Part shown: piece by piece, positions 7,595-17,357 of the stretch | Layout of the letters: every line of letters begins with the position of its first letter | How positions within the stretch are numbered: position 1 is the stretch's first letter | Assembly: GCA_963850095.1 (NCBI GenBank) | Contig: CAWKJX010000005.1 | Span: 248,001-312,000 of the forward strand | DNA length: 64,000 nt | DNA from: Bog-473 sp963850095 | GTDB lineage: Bacteria; Actinomycetota; Acidimicrobiia; Acidimicrobiales; RAAP-2 | Direction: 5' to 3' | The notes under the pieces: generated by a model | The model's database searches: none | What the model was told of the DNA's origin: nothing | The model's input: only the letters and a program-made list of their open reading frames with translations | Made by a program: the position numbers and the translations under genes

Positions 7595-10096
7595 ATGGCA
7601 CGGGCCTACGACGTCGAAGCGGTGGAGCGCAAGTGGCAACGCCACTGGGCCGAAGCCGGCACCTACGAAATCGACAACGACGACCCCCGCGAGAAGTTCT
7701 ACGCCCTGTGCATGTACCCGTACCCCTCCGGTCCGGCGCACCAGGGCCATGTGCGCAACTACACCATCGGTGACCTGGCTGTTCGCTACCAGACGATGAA
7801 GGGCAAGGGCGTCCTCAGCCCCTTCGGCTTCGACTCCTTCGGGCTCCCCGCCGAGAACGCGGCCATCAAGACCGGGACCCATCCGCGCCTGTTCACCGAG
7901 GAGCGGATGGCGGAGTTCCGGTCCTCGTTGATCCGCCTGGGCGCGGTCTACGACTGGCGCCGGGAGGTGACCAGCCACGATCCCGAGTACATGAAATGGA
8001 ACCAGGTCATCTTCCTCCGGCTCTGGGAGGCCGGGCTGGCCTACCGGGCCCTGGCACCGGTCAACTGGTGTCCCGGCTGCATGACCGTCCTGGCCAACGA
8101 GCAGGTCCTCTCCGACGGCACCTGTGAGCGGTCGGGTGACCTGGTCGAGAAGCGCGACCTCGAGCAGTGGTTCTTCCGGATCACCGCGTACGCGGACGAA
8201 CTCCTCGAGGCCCTCGACGACCTGGAGTGGCCCGAACGGGTCAAGGTCATGCAACGCAACTGGATCGGCCGCTCCGAGGGGGCCGAGTTCGACCTGGCCG
8301 TGGAGAATCGCCCGGAGCTCACCGTGCGCGTCTTCACCACCCGCCCCGACACCAGCTTCGGCATGACCTATGCCGTCATGGCACCCGAACATCCGCTCGT
8401 CGACGTGCTCACCACCGACGCGCAGCGGCCGGCCGTCGAGGAGCTTCGCCAACGGGCGGCGCGGGAGACCGACATTGAGCGGATGGCCGATGGGGACGCG
8501 GCGACGCTCGGCAAGCGCGGCGCCTTCACCGGCACCAACGTGATCAATCCCTTCAACGAGGAGCCGGTACCCCTTTACGTGGCCGACTACGTCCTCATGG
8601 GCTACGGGACCGGGGCCATCATGGCCGTGCCGGCGGAGGACGAGCGCGACTGGGCCTTCGCCACCGTGCACGGGCTCCCCATCGTCCGCACCGTCGAACC
8701 GCCCGAGGGCTGGGAGGAGGAAGGCGGCCAGGCCTACTCAGGTGACGGGGTGAAGATCAACAGCGGCTTCCTCGACGGCCTCGACATCACCACCGCCAAG
8801 GCTCTCGCCCTCGACTGGCTCGAAGAGCAGGGGATCGGCGAGCGCAAGGTCAACTACCGGCTGCGGGACTGGCTCATCTCCCGCCAGCGGTTCTGGGGTT
8901 GTCCGATCCCGGCGGTCTACTGCGACGTCCACGGGGTCGTGCCCGTGCCCGAAGACCAGCTGCCGATCGTGGCGCCCGATGACGTCGAGTTCCTCCCCAC
9001 GGGCCAGTCACCGCTGGCCTACCACGAGGGCTTCTTGCATACGACGTGTCCCATCGACGGCGGCCCCGCCCGCCGCGAGACCGACACCATGGACACCTTC
9101 GTCGATTCGGCGTGGTACTTCCTGCGCTTCTGCGACCCCTGGAACACCGAGCGGCCCTTCGACCCTGCCGCGGCGGATCACTTCATGCCGGTCGACCAGT
9201 ACATCGGAGGGATCGAGCACGCCATCCTCCACCTCCTCTACGCGCGCTTCTACACCCGTGCGCTGATCGATCTGGGCCTGGCCCCCGGTTTGCCCCGCGA
9301 GCCGTTCAAGCGGTACCTGGCCCAGGGGATGATCCGGATGGACGGGACCAAAATGTCCAAGTCCAAAGGCAACCTCGTCGCCCCGGAGCACTACTACGAG
9401 ACGGTCGGAGCAGACGGGCTGCGCCTGTTCCATCTCTTCGTCGGCCCGCCGTTCGACGACATGGACTGGTCCGAGCAGACCGAGCAGATCATTGAGGGAT
9501 GCGGCAAGTTTCTCGACCGCCTCTGGCATCTTTGCACCAGCACGCCGACGCTGCGCGCCGGTGCGCTGTCCGAGGCCGACCTCGCCGTGCGCCGGGCGGT
9601 CCACCGGACCATCGCCGAGGTCACCCGCGACATCGACCGCTGGTCCTACAACACCGCGGTGTCCCACTGCATGGAGCTGCTGAACCTCCTTCGGCCCTAC
9701 GGCCGGGGCGAGAGCGGCAACGGCCAGGACGCGGACGGCACCGGTCCCCAGGCCGACGTGTGGAACGAGGCGCTCGACGCGTTGCTCAGCCTGCTCGCCC
9801 CGCTGACGCCCCATCTCACCGCCGAGCTGTGGGAGCACCGGCACCCGGGCGAACCGTCGGTCCACCTCCAGCGCTGGCCCGACTACGACCCTGAACTGGT
9901 CAGGCAGGACACGGTCACCATGGTGATCCAGGTCAACGGCAAGGTGCGGGACCGGATCGACGTCGACGCCGGCATTACCGCGGCCGACGCCGAGGCGGCC
10001 GCGCTCGCCTCGGCCAAAGTCACGGAGGCCCTGGCCGGCGCCAACCCCAAGCGGGTGGTCTCGAGGCCACCCCGGCTGGTCAACCTCGTCGTCTGA
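7595..10096 (+). CDS. leuS: Leucyl-tRNA synthetase
   Basis: An 833-residue class I aminoacyl-tRNA synthetase that charges tRNA-Leu in the cytoplasm. The HIGH-type motif reads HQGH at residues 49-52 within YPYPSGPAHQGHVRNY, and KMSKS is at 586-590. The CP1 editing domain is present (VFTTRPDTSFGMTYA near 247, then GTGAIMAVPAEDERDW), so mischarged tRNA can be hydrolysed. The C-terminal anticodon-binding domain ends in VIQVNGKVRDRI, the usual LeuRS ending. Length is normal for the bacterial enzyme. It is monocistronic, with a likely leaderless start. Confidence 0.98.
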   Translation: MARAYDVEAVERKWQRHWAEAGTYEIDNDDPREKFYALCMYPYPSGPAHQGHVRNYTIGDLAVRYQTMKGKGVLSPFGFDSFGLPAENAAIKTGTHPRLFTEERMAEFRSSLIRLGAVYDWRREVTSHDPEYMKWNQVIFLRLWEAGLAYRALAPVNWCPGCMTVLANEQVLSDGTCERSGDLVEKRDLEQWFFRITAYADELLEALDDLEWPERVKVMQRNWIGRSEGAEFDLAVENRPELTVRVFTTRPDTSFGMTYAVMAPEHPLVDVLTTDAQRPAVEELRQRAARETDIERMADGDAATLGKRGAFTGTNVINPFNEEPVPLYVADYVLMGYGTGAIMAVPAEDERDWAFATVHGLPIVRTVEPPEGWEEEGGQAYSGDGVKINSGFLDGLDITTAKALALDWLEEQGIGERKVNYRLRDWLISRQRFWGCPIPAVYCDVHGVVPVPEDQLPIVAPDDVEFLPTGQSPLAYHEGFLHTTCPIDGGPARRETDTMDTFVDSAWYFLRFCDPWNTERPFDPAAADHFMPVDQYIGGIEHAILHLLYARFYTRALIDLGLAPGLPREPFKRYLAQGMIRMDGTKMSKSKGNLVAPEHYYETVGADGLRLFHLFVGPPFDDMDWSEQTEQIIEGCGKFLDRLWHLCTSTPTLRAGALSEADLAVRRAVHRTIAEVTRDIDRWSYNTAVSHCMELLNLLRPYGRGESGNGQDADGTGPQADVWNEALDALLSLLAPLTPHLTAELWEHRHPGEPSVHLQRWPDYDPELVRQDTVTMVIQVNGKVRDRIDVDAGITAADAEAAALASAKVTEALAGANPKRVVSRPPRLVNLVV

Positions 10097-10307
10097 ACAC
10101 CACACCCCACTGGTACGGCCTTCTCTGGGCGGGCGGGCGGAGCGTTGAGCCTGCCCGCGCCCACTCCAGTGAGTCGCGATGGCGTTCGACACGTGCGCAG
10201 CGTGAGCCTGAGCCGCCGTTGGACCGCAAGCCCCAGCGGTCCGTCTCGATCAGCCGTTTTCTCGGCCGGTACCCGCAGGAGGCAACCTTGCCTGACCTGC
10301 CCGCGGC

Positions 10308-11314
10308 TCAGTCGTGGAACCCGGCCAGGACGTCCTTCCACAGGGCAGGGTCGACCTTGTAGGGCGCGTAGAAGCTGAAGCGGTCGACCAGGCCCTCGTA
10401 GCGGGCCCGCACCTCGGCGGCCACCTTCTCCAGCGGGGCCACCACGGCGAACGCCTCGAGCACCTCGTCGGAGATCAGCCCGCCCATCTTCACCCACTCG
10501 CCCCGCTTGGACAGCGTGTTCAGCTCGGACTGCAGCTCGCCCCAGCCGTGCAGCTCGAGCACGGGCCGGTAGGCCGGCGTGGAGCCGTAGAACGCGATCT
10601 GTTGGCGCACGGCCTGGTCGGCCTTTTCGGTGCTCTCCTCGTCCGCGCCCGTCACCACGAAGCCGGGGTACGACACGGTGAGGTCGGCCCGCGTCTTGCC
10701 CCCCTTCGACGCACCCCGCTCGAGCGCCGGGAGGCTCACCTCGCGCAGGTAGCGCTCGGTGGTGAAGCCGTGCACCAGGAAACCGTCGGCCACCTCGCCC
10801 GCCACCTCGGTCATGTGCGCGCCGACGCCGGCCAGCAGGATTTTGGGGTTGCCGTACTGGTTGGGCCCCGGGTTGAAGAACGGTGTCATCAGCGTGTGGG
10901 TGTAGAACTCGCCGCGGAAGTCGAGTTTCTCTCCCGTCTCCCACGCCTTCCAGATGGCGCGGATGGCCAGCACCATTTCGCGCATGCGCGGCGCCGGGTG
11001 CGACCACGGCATGGAGAAGCGCTTGGTGATGTGCGGCTTTATCTGGCTGCCCATCCCCAGCATGAAGCGGCCCTTGGTCAGCTCCTGCAGGTCGTTGGCC
11101 ACCACGGCCAGCGTCATGGGGTTGCGGGCGAAGGCCACCGTGATCCCGGTGCCGAACTCGAGCTTCTCGGTCGCCCCGGCCGCGGCGGCAATGGGCAGGA
11201 ACGGGTCGTGGCTGGTCTCGGCCGACCACACCCCGTCGTACCCTCTGCCTCGGCCTTGGCCGCCTGCGCCGCGATGCCGTTCGGGTCGAACCCGATACCT
11301 CCGTCGATCTTCAT
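10308..11314 (-). CDS. LLM-class F420-dependent oxidoreductase (single-base frameshift)
   Basis: Read in two frames, this gives a luciferase-like monooxygenase-fold protein of about 335 residues, of the type that uses coenzyme F420. The N-terminus (MKIDGGIGFDPNGIAAQAAK) is encoded from 11314 and the remainder (VWSAETSHDPFLPIAAAAG onward) from about 11237 in another frame. One base appears to be missing at 11240-11243, where EAEGYDGVWSAET would be restored. The rest is intact: FGTGITVAFARNP, LGMGSQIKPHITKRF and LLAGVGAHMTEVAGEVADG. The substrate is unknown. It lies tail-to-tail with leuS. Confidence 0.85.
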
Positions 11315-11398
11315 GCCGCGAACCCCTTTCCCGATCCGATCCGAACCGATCCCGTGAGGTCCCTGCCGCTCGGCGGAGGGACCGGGCTCACCCGAGCC

Positions 11399-12283
11399 CT
11401 ACTGCTCCTCGCCCCGCAGGAAGCGTTCCAGCTCGGCCGCGATCTCGTCACCCGACGGCACGGCCTCCACGCCCATGGGGTTGCCCTCGGAGGCGTCGAT
11501 GTTCTCCTCGAGCTTGCGCACCATGGCCAAATGCTCGCTGTTGTCCGCGATCAGCTGGTCCACCTGCCGGCGCGAGCTGTCGGCCGCCCGGCGCAGGGCC
11601 GAGGAGTCCAGCGACAGCCCGGCCACGCCGCTCAGCCCCTCGATCAACGCCGCGCTCGCCTCGGGGAAGGGCATGCCGGCCACGTAGTGGGGCACCCGGG
11701 CCCACAGGCTCACCACCGGCGTGCCCGCGGCGCCGAAGGCCAGCTCCAGCGCGGCCAGCACGCCCGCCGGCACCTCGAGCTCGCCCTGGACGATCCCCAC
11801 CTGTTCGATGAGGTCGGCCGACTCCTGGGGCGCCGTCGCCGCCAGCTTCACCGGGCGCGTGTGCGGTGCCGGGGCGGGGAAGGCCCCCAGGCCCACCACC
11901 ATCCGCACGTGCCAGGAGCGGGCCAGCCCGACCACGGCGTCGGTGAACGCGCGCCAGTGGAAGTCCGGCTCCGGGCCGACCAGGAACAGCATGTCGCGGC
12001 CGTTGGCGTCGGCGCCCTGGCGCACCACCGTGCGCGGCCAGGTCAGCTCGGTCGTGACGCCGTTGACGATGTGCGACACCGGCCGGCGTGCCCGCTGGTC
12101 GAGGAAGAGCTCACCGTTGAAGGTGACGATCGTCTCGTTCGGCCCCTGGCCCAGCAGCGCCGCGATGGCCGTCGTGGCGCCCAGTCCGGCGTCCACCCAG
12201 CCCTCCAGCGAAATGACCAGCACCGGGTCCCGGAGGACCGGCTCGCGGTTGACCTCGAAGATCTCGGCCATCTCCGGGCTCAC
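11399..12283 (-). CDS. PAC2-family protein
   Basis: A 294-residue protein of the PAC2 (proteasome assembly chaperone 2-like) family, widespread in actinobacteria with proteasomes, exact role unknown. Typical segments are VLVISLEGWVDAGLGATTAI near the start, PDFHWRAFTDAVV, and VVSLWARVPHYVAGMPFPEA. The C-terminus is an acidic coiled-coil-like helix. The GTG at 12283 overlaps the TGA of the upstream kinase gene by four bases and has GGAG eight bases before it. The in-frame ATG at 12271 is possible but its purine stretch is too close. Translational coupling with the kinase is likely. Confidence 0.85.
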   Translation of the reverse strand: MSPEMAEIFEVNREPVLRDPVLVISLEGWVDAGLGATTAIAALLGQGPNETIVTFNGELFLDQRARRPVSHIVNGVTTELTWPRTVVRQGADANGRDMLFLVGPEPDFHWRAFTDAVVGLARSWHVRMVVGLGAFPAPAPHTRPVKLAATAPQESADLIEQVGIVQGELEVPAGVLAALELAFGAAGTPVVSLWARVPHYVAGMPFPEASAALIEGLSGVAGLSLDSSALRRAADSSRRQVDQLIADNSEHLAMVRKLEENIDASEGNPMGVEAVPSGDEIAAELERFLRGEEQ

Positions 12284-13323
12284 GGCACCGACTCCAGCGC
12301 TGTCGCGGCCAGCTGGAACAGCTGTCCCACCTGGGCCGGGAAGCCGTCGACGCTGCCCTGGTCGCCCGCCCCCGCCCCGGCCACGTAGCGGGCGTAGACG
12401 CCCTGCAGAATGCAGGCCAGCTTCCAGTAGCCGAACGCCATGTAGTAGCCGACCTCGGAGATGTCGAGGTCCGACACCGAGCCGTAGCGTGCGAGCACCT
12501 CGGCGCGGGTCGAGAACCCCGGCGCCGTGGTGGGCGACTGCCCCAGCACGGCCATGGCATCGGTGGGGTCGGCCCAATAGACCATCAGCAGCCCCAGGTC
12601 GGCCAGCGGGTCGCCCAGCGTGCAGATCTCCCAGTCCAAGATGGCGCGCACCGACCCGTCGTCGGCCAGCACGACGTTGTCCATGCGGTAGTCGCCGTGC
12701 ACGACCGAGGTGCGTTGTTGCTTCGGAATGCGCGCCGCCAACTCGTCGCTCACCCGCTCGACCAGCCCGCCGTGGTCGACGCCCTCGACCTGCATCTGCT
12801 CGTACTGGGAGCGCCAGCGCTTCAGCTGGCGCTCGATGTACCCCTCGTGCCGGCCCAGGTCGCCCAGCCCCACCTCGTCGGGGTCGACGTCGTGCAGCGC
12901 GGCCAGGGTGTCGGCCATTTCGTCGCCCACCCGGCGCCGGGTGGGCACGTCGAAGGCGGCCTCCGCCTGGGGCGCGCTGCGCAAGATATGCCCCTCGACG
13001 AACTCCATGACGTAGAACGGGCGTTCGTTCACCGCTTCGTCGGTGCACAATCCGACGGTGACCGGCACGGGAATGCCGGCCGGCCCCAGCGCGTGCATGA
13101 GCCGGTACTCGCGCGACATGTCGTGGGCGGTGGGGAGCACGTGGTGCAGCGGGGGGCGGCGCAGCGCCCAGGCCCGGCCCGCGGCGTCCTCGACCCGGTA
13201 GGTCAGGTTGGAGCGCCCGCCGGCGATCAGCGAGAAGGTGAGGGGCGGCGCCAGTTCGGGCAGCTGCCCGGCCATCCACTCGGTGACCTGGTCCTGGTTG
13301 ATTCCCTCCGGTACCGCTGACAT
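12280..13323 (-). CDS. APH-family phosphotransferase (ACAD10-like kinase domain)
   Basis: A 347-residue protein with the aminoglycoside phosphotransferase/choline kinase fold. Seen are an ATP-loop region (LIAGGRSNLTYRVED), the catalytic loop VVHGDYRMDNVVL near residue 218 with the catalytic Asp, and the metal-binding ILDWE near 242. The overall pattern resembles the kinase domain of ACAD10-like proteins, which act on hydroxyacyl-CoA-type substrates, more than drug-resistance enzymes. A role in lipid or acyl-CoA metabolism is inference. It forms a two-gene operon with the PAC2 gene. Confidence 0.85.
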   Translation of the reverse strand: MSAVPEGINQDQVTEWMAGQLPELAPPLTFSLIAGGRSNLTYRVEDAAGRAWALRRPPLHHVLPTAHDMSREYRLMHALGPAGIPVPVTVGLCTDEAVNERPFYVMEFVEGHILRSAPQAEAAFDVPTRRRVGDEMADTLAALHDVDPDEVGLGDLGRHEGYIERQLKRWRSQYEQMQVEGVDHGGLVERVSDELAARIPKQQRTSVVHGDYRMDNVVLADDGSVRAILDWEICTLGDPLADLGLLMVYWADPTDAMAVLGQSPTTAPGFSTRAEVLARYGSVSDLDISEVGYYMAFGYWKLACILQGVYARYVAGAGAGDQGSVDGFPAQVGQLFQLAATALESVP

Positions 13324-13391
13324 GGAACCGACGCTAATCGGTGCCGTGCCGGCCCTACAGACCGCCTGCCCAGCCCGGCGCATGCAGCCGG

Positions 13392-13397
13392 TAGCGT
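13392..13397 (+). promoter_or_regulatory. -10 box deciding the thioredoxin-gene start
   Basis: TAGCGT lies 7 bases before the ATG at 13405 but only 1 base before the GTG at 13399. The leaderless geometry favours the ATG. Confidence 0.4.
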
Positions 13398-13404
13398 CGT
13401 GTCG

Positions 13405-14109
13405 ATGGACGTCACCGACGAGACCTTCACCGACGCCGTACTGACCCGCAGCAACGACGTGCCCGTCGTGGTCGACCTGTGGGCGCCCTGGTGCGGGCCC
13501 TGCAAGACCCTGGGCCCGCTGCTCGAGAAGGCGGTGGCCGACACCGGCGGTGCCGTGGAGCTGGCCAAGGTCAACGTCGACGAGAACCCCCGGGTGGCCC
13601 AGACCTTCCAGGTGCAATCCATCCCCGCCGTCTTCGCCATCCACAACGGACAGGTGGTCGACTCGTTCATCGGGGCGCTTCCCGACGAGCAGGTGACCGC
13701 ATTCGTGCAACGCCTGGCCCCGGCCCCGAGCGAGGCCGACCTCCTGGTCGAGGCGGGGGACGAGACCTCCCTCCGGCGCGCCCTGGAGCTCGAGCCCGAC
13801 CACGTCGGCGCCACCGAGGCCCTGGCGCGCCTCCTCGTCGACCGCGGCGACGCCGCCGAGGCGCTGGCCGCGCTGCAGCGTCTGCCCGAGACCGAGAACG
13901 GCCGGGCGATCGCCGCCGAAGCCCGGTTGCTCCAGGCCGGCGTCGACGTCTCCGCCGACGGCATCACGTCCAAGCTCGACGAGTTGCTCGAGCGCGTGCG
14001 CGACGACGACGACGCCCGCCAGGAGTTCGTGGACCTGCTCGAGACCATGGGCAGCGCCGACCCGCGGACCAACGAATACCGGCGGGCCCTGGCGGCGCGC
14101 CTCTTCTGA
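13405..14109 (+). CDS. Thioredoxin-domain co-chaperone with TPR tail (CnoX/YbbN-like)
   Basis: A 234-residue cytoplasmic protein. Residues 1-105 form a thioredoxin domain with the active site WAPWCGPCK and the cis-proline segment SIPAVF. Residues 110-234 are a helical TPR-type tail (ALELEPDHVGATEALARLL, GDAAEALAALQRL). This architecture matches CnoX/YbbN-like proteins, which hold oxidised client proteins for chaperones; here the CGPC motif suggests redox activity is kept. Its stop codon overlaps the next start as TGATG, so the two are probably co-translated. Confidence 0.88.
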   Translation: MDVTDETFTDAVLTRSNDVPVVVDLWAPWCGPCKTLGPLLEKAVADTGGAVELAKVNVDENPRVAQTFQVQSIPAVFAIHNGQVVDSFIGALPDEQVTAFVQRLAPAPSEADLLVEAGDETSLRRALELEPDHVGATEALARLLVDRGDAAEALAALQRLPETENGRAIAAEARLLQAGVDVSADGITSKLDELLERVRDDDDARQEFVDLLETMGSADPRTNEYRRALAARLF

Positions 14110-15029
14110 TGGCGGTCCCCGCCGCCCCAGCCGACACCGACTCCGACACCGACACCGACACCGACCGCCGCACCGCCTCCCCGACCGCCGCCGTCGCGCC
14201 CACGCTCGACCTCGCCGGGCGCCGTTACGACCTGACGCACCGGGCGCTCGTCATGGGCATCCTCAACCGGACGCCCGACTCGTTCTACGACAAGGGCGCC
14301 ACCTTCGAGCTCGACCGGCTCTACGCCCGGGCCGAGCAGCTGGTGGCCGAGGGCGCCGACATCCTCGACATCGGCGGCGTGAAGGCGGGCCCCGGCCCCG
14401 AGGTCACCGAGACCGAAGAGCTCGACCGCGTGGTGCCAGTCGTGGCGGGCCTGCGCGCCCGCTTCGACACGCCCGTCTCGGTCGACACCTGGCGCGCCGG
14501 CGTCGCCCGGGCGTCCTACGCCGAGGGTGCGGTCATGGGCAACGACATCAGCGGCCTGGCCGACCCCGACTACGCCACCGCCGCGGCCGAGCACGGGGCG
14601 GCGGTGGTCGTCACCCACATCCGCCTGGCGCCCCGGGTGGCCGACCCGGACCCGCAGTACGACGACGTCGTGGCCGACGTGGCCCGCTTCCTGACCGACC
14701 GCGCCGCCACGGCGCTCGACGCCGGCATTCCCCCTGAGCGCATTGTGCTCGACGCCGGCCTCGACCTGGGCAAGACGGCCGAGCAGTCGCTGACCCTGCT
14801 GCGCGCCAGCCCGACCCTGGCCGCCTTGGGCTATCCGCTGCTCCTCTCCGCGTCCAACAAGACCTTCCTGGGCCGGATCCTCGATCTGGAGCTGACCGAG
14901 CGACGCGCCGCTTCCCTCGGCGCGGCGGCCCTGGGTATCGCGTGGGGCTGCCGCGTGCTGCGGGTGCACGACGTGCGGGGGACCTGCCGGGTGCGCGACA
15001 CCCTGGCCGCGGTGAGCGAGGCGCCGTGA
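14109..15029 (+). CDS. folP2: FolP2-like dihydropteroate synthase homologue
   Basis: A 306-residue TIM-barrel protein of the DHPS family. It has MGILNRTPDSFYDKG near residue 41, PVSVDTWRAGVA, an ISG motif, DAGLDLGKTAEQSL, SNKTFLG and RVHDV. The loop that is normally DIGGESTRPG, which contacts pABA and sulfonamides, reads DIGGVKAGPG. This and NRTPDSFYDKGATF are features of mycobacterial FolP2, which is reported not to have normal DHPS activity. The true folate enzyme may be elsewhere. The N-terminal tail has a DTDSDTDTDTD run encoded by 6-bp repeats. It overlaps holA by four bases (GTGA). Confidence 0.85.
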   Translation: MAVPAAPADTDSDTDTDTDRRTASPTAAVAPTLDLAGRRYDLTHRALVMGILNRTPDSFYDKGATFELDRLYARAEQLVAEGADILDIGGVKAGPGPEVTETEELDRVVPVVAGLRARFDTPVSVDTWRAGVARASYAEGAVMGNDISGLADPDYATAAAEHGAAVVVTHIRLAPRVADPDPQYDDVVADVARFLTDRAATALDAGIPPERIVLDAGLDLGKTAEQSLTLLRASPTLAALGYPLLLSASNKTFLGRILDLELTERRAASLGAAALGIAWGCRVLRVHDVRGTCRVRDTLAAVSEAP

Positions 15030-16052
15030 GCTCCCGCCACGCCGGCGCGGCGTCGACCTACCTGGTGAAAGGGTGACGACCCCTCGTTGGTGGCCCAGGA
15101 GGTGCGGGCGCTGCTGGCCGAGGTGGTGGGCGAGCGTGACCATATGCTGGTCGTCGAGGAGATCGGCGGTGGCCCGGGGGACGAGCTCGTGGTGGGAGCC
15201 GTCGTCGACGCCTGCCTCACGCCGCCCTTCCTGATCGACCGGCGGGTCGTGGTGGTGCGTGAGGCCGGCCGCCTGCTGACGGCCGACGCCCCACGGCTGG
15301 TCGAGGTCATAGAGAACCCACTGCCCTCCACGGTGCTCATCCTCGTCGGCGGTGGCGGGACCATCCCCGCTGCCGTGGTGAAGGCGGTCAACGCCGTGGG
15401 CCGGCTGATCGACGTGACGACGGGCAAGGCGGGCGAGCGCAAGTCGTGGTTGCACGAGCACGTGCGGGGCGGCCCCGTCAAGCTCGAGCCGGCGGCCGCC
15501 GACCTGTTGGGCGACCACGTGGGGGAGGATCTCGGACGCGTCGAAGGCCTCCTGGGCGCCCTGTCCGCCGCCTACGGCGAGGGCGCCGTCGTTTCGGCCG
15601 ACGACCTGGCGCCGTACCTGGGCGAGGCGGGCACGGTGCCGCGTTACGAGCTGACCGACGCCATCGACCATGGCGACCCCGGCCGCGCCCTGCAGGTGCT
15701 GCACCGCATGCTCGACAGCGGGGCGCTGGCACCCATGCAGGTGATGGCGACGCTGCACGGCCACTTCGCCAACATGCTGGCCCTCGACGGCGACGACGTC
15801 GCCTCCGAACGCGACGCGGCCGCGGTCCTGGGCACGGCGCCCTTCGTGGCCAAGAAGGCACTCGAGCAGTCGCGGCGCCTGGGCGGCGCCAAAATCTCCG
15901 AGGCCATCAACCTGATTGCCAAGGCCGACCTCGACGTGCGCGGGGCGAGCGGTCTGGAGGCGGAGCTGGTCGTCGAAATCCTCGTGGCCCGCCTGGCCCG
16001 CCAGACCCGGCCCACCCGCCAGAGCCGGCAACGGGCCGGGACGCGACGCTGA
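15026..16052 (+). CDS. holA: DNA polymerase III delta subunit (single-base frameshift)
   Basis: The clamp-loader delta subunit, about 341 residues if one base is removed. The N-terminus STYLVKG, encoded from the GTG at 15026, runs into a stop after GGG at 15071-15073. Dropping one G restores STYLVKGDDPSLVAQEVRALL. The remainder is uninterrupted: VIENPLPSTVLILVGGGG, ELTDAIDHGDPGRALQVLHRML and the C-terminal collar domain (LGTAPFVAKKALEQSRRL). It would bind the beta clamp and open it during DNA loading. The extra base sits in a homopolymer, so an assembly error is the simplest explanation. The start overlaps folP2 by four bases. Confidence 0.88.
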
Positions 16053-16139
16053 GCGTCTCTTCCTGGCGGCCCGGCGCTGGGTCACAATGGACGCGTCCGG
16101 GAAAGAGGTCAGGCCAACGGCGGCCGTCTGGAGGTGCCC

Positions 16140-17357
16140 ATGTCGGTCGCAATCCTCGGTGCGGTCATCAGCGTGGTCGCCGCCGCCGCAGCCGTCGTCT
16201 CCGCCGTATGGGCCCGCCAGTCCGGCCGGGTCCAGAGTTCGAGCGCGCAGGACGACCTGCAGGACAAATTCAACCAGCTGATCAGCACGCTGACCAAGCT
16301 CCAAGGCGAAGCCGCCGAGCTCGGCGTGCAGGGGATGGCCCCGGCGGGCTCGGCCGCGCTGGCCAAGCAGCTCGGTCTCGGCAACCAGCTCGAGGTGGTC
16401 GGCGCCCAGTCCCACGCCATGCTGCACCCGGCGGACAAGTCCGAGCCGACGCCCGACCTCGACTGGTCGGCCGCATACATTCTCGCCGCGACCTTCGACC
16501 AGACCTGGCACGCGGATTGGGCCGAGGATTACTGGAAGCGGTCCGTGGAGAAGGCCGAGGACGACGCCAAGCTGATCGCACTCGTCGGCGCCGCTCGGCA
16601 CTACTTCATGCGCAACGACGAGGGCGACCTCGGCCGGGGACGGGAGTGCCATGCCGAGGCGATCAGGGTGATCGACCGCATCGGCCGGGTGAACGACATG
16701 TGCTTCCAGCAGAAGTGCTCCGTCTATTTCGAGGGCGTCATGGCCGAGTACGGGGCGGGCAACTGGAACGAAATGATCACGGCACTGTGGAACTGCTTCA
16801 AGGCGGCCGAGCGGATCCATACGCCCATGAAGGCCATGTGGTGCACGGCGCCGTTGTTCGGCTTCATCGACCAGTGGAACCTGCTGCCGGGCATGAACGC
16901 CGCCCCCGACGCCACCGCCCTGGAGAAGAGCGCGCTGATGACCCAACTGCAACTGTGGCGCACGCAGCGGGCCCTCCAGGCCCAGGCCGCCTTCGTTCAG
17001 GCCGCCGCGGTCCCGCCCTGGTTCCAGCCGGCGCCGCAGCCCGCGGGCCAGCAGGCCCACCAGACAGCGCAGTGGGCCCAGCCCGCGCCGTGGCCCCAGG
17101 TTCTTCCGGGGTTGCAGGAAACGGACCCGCAGAACGCAACGGGTGGCCAGGCCGACGGGGTCGGCTGGCCCTCGGCGGCCCCGAGCACGCCAGCGGCCTG
17201 GGGGGCGCCGGCGGACGGGGGCTTCAACCTCGACGCGCTGTTCCCGACCTCGCCCGAGGGCACCGCGGCAGACCCCGCTACAGGCCCGGCCGGCGTGGCC
17301 GGCGCGGACCAGGGCACGGGCCCCGGGACCGAGAAGCCCGACCCTGCCGTCAGCTGA
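16140..17357 (+). CDS. Membrane-anchored helical protein with Pro/Gln-rich tail, unknown
   Basis: I do not recognise this 405-residue protein. It has one N-terminal transmembrane helix (about residues 3-24), a short coiled-coil-like part (DLQDKFNQLISTLTKLQGEAAEL), a globular helical domain (about 95-280) with many Trp and Cys residues and TPR-like spacing, and a Pro/Ala/Gln/Gly-rich disordered tail (about 285-405). A GGAGG site at 16130-16134, five bases from the ATG at 16140, sets the start and excludes the GTG at 16134. It stands alone after holA and is convergent with the VOC gene, overlapping it by 8 bases at the 3' ends. Confidence 0.75.
   Translation: MSVAILGAVISVVAAAAAVVSAVWARQSGRVQSSSAQDDLQDKFNQLISTLTKLQGEAAELGVQGMAPAGSAALAKQLGLGNQLEVVGAQSHAMLHPADKSEPTPDLDWSAAYILAATFDQTWHADWAEDYWKRSVEKAEDDAKLIALVGAARHYFMRNDEGDLGRGRECHAEAIRVIDRIGRVNDMCFQQKCSVYFEGVMAEYGAGNWNEMITALWNCFKAAERIHTPMKAMWCTAPLFGFIDQWNLLPGMNAAPDATALEKSALMTQLQLWRTQRALQAQAAFVQAAAVPPWFQPAPQPAGQQAHQTAQWAQPAPWPQVLPGLQETDPQNATGGQADGVGWPSAAPSTPAAWGAPADGGFNLDALFPTSPEGTAADPATGPAGVAGADQGTGPGTEKPDPAVS

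Noticed and set aside
10130..10163. GC-rich stem after leuS as a terminator
   Set aside because: The pairing is imperfect and no T-run follows; I could not separate it from chance in such GC-rich DNA.
14133..14165. GACACC hexamer repeat as a regulatory or mobile repeat
   Set aside because: It lies inside the folP2-like coding frame and simply encodes an Asp-Thr run.
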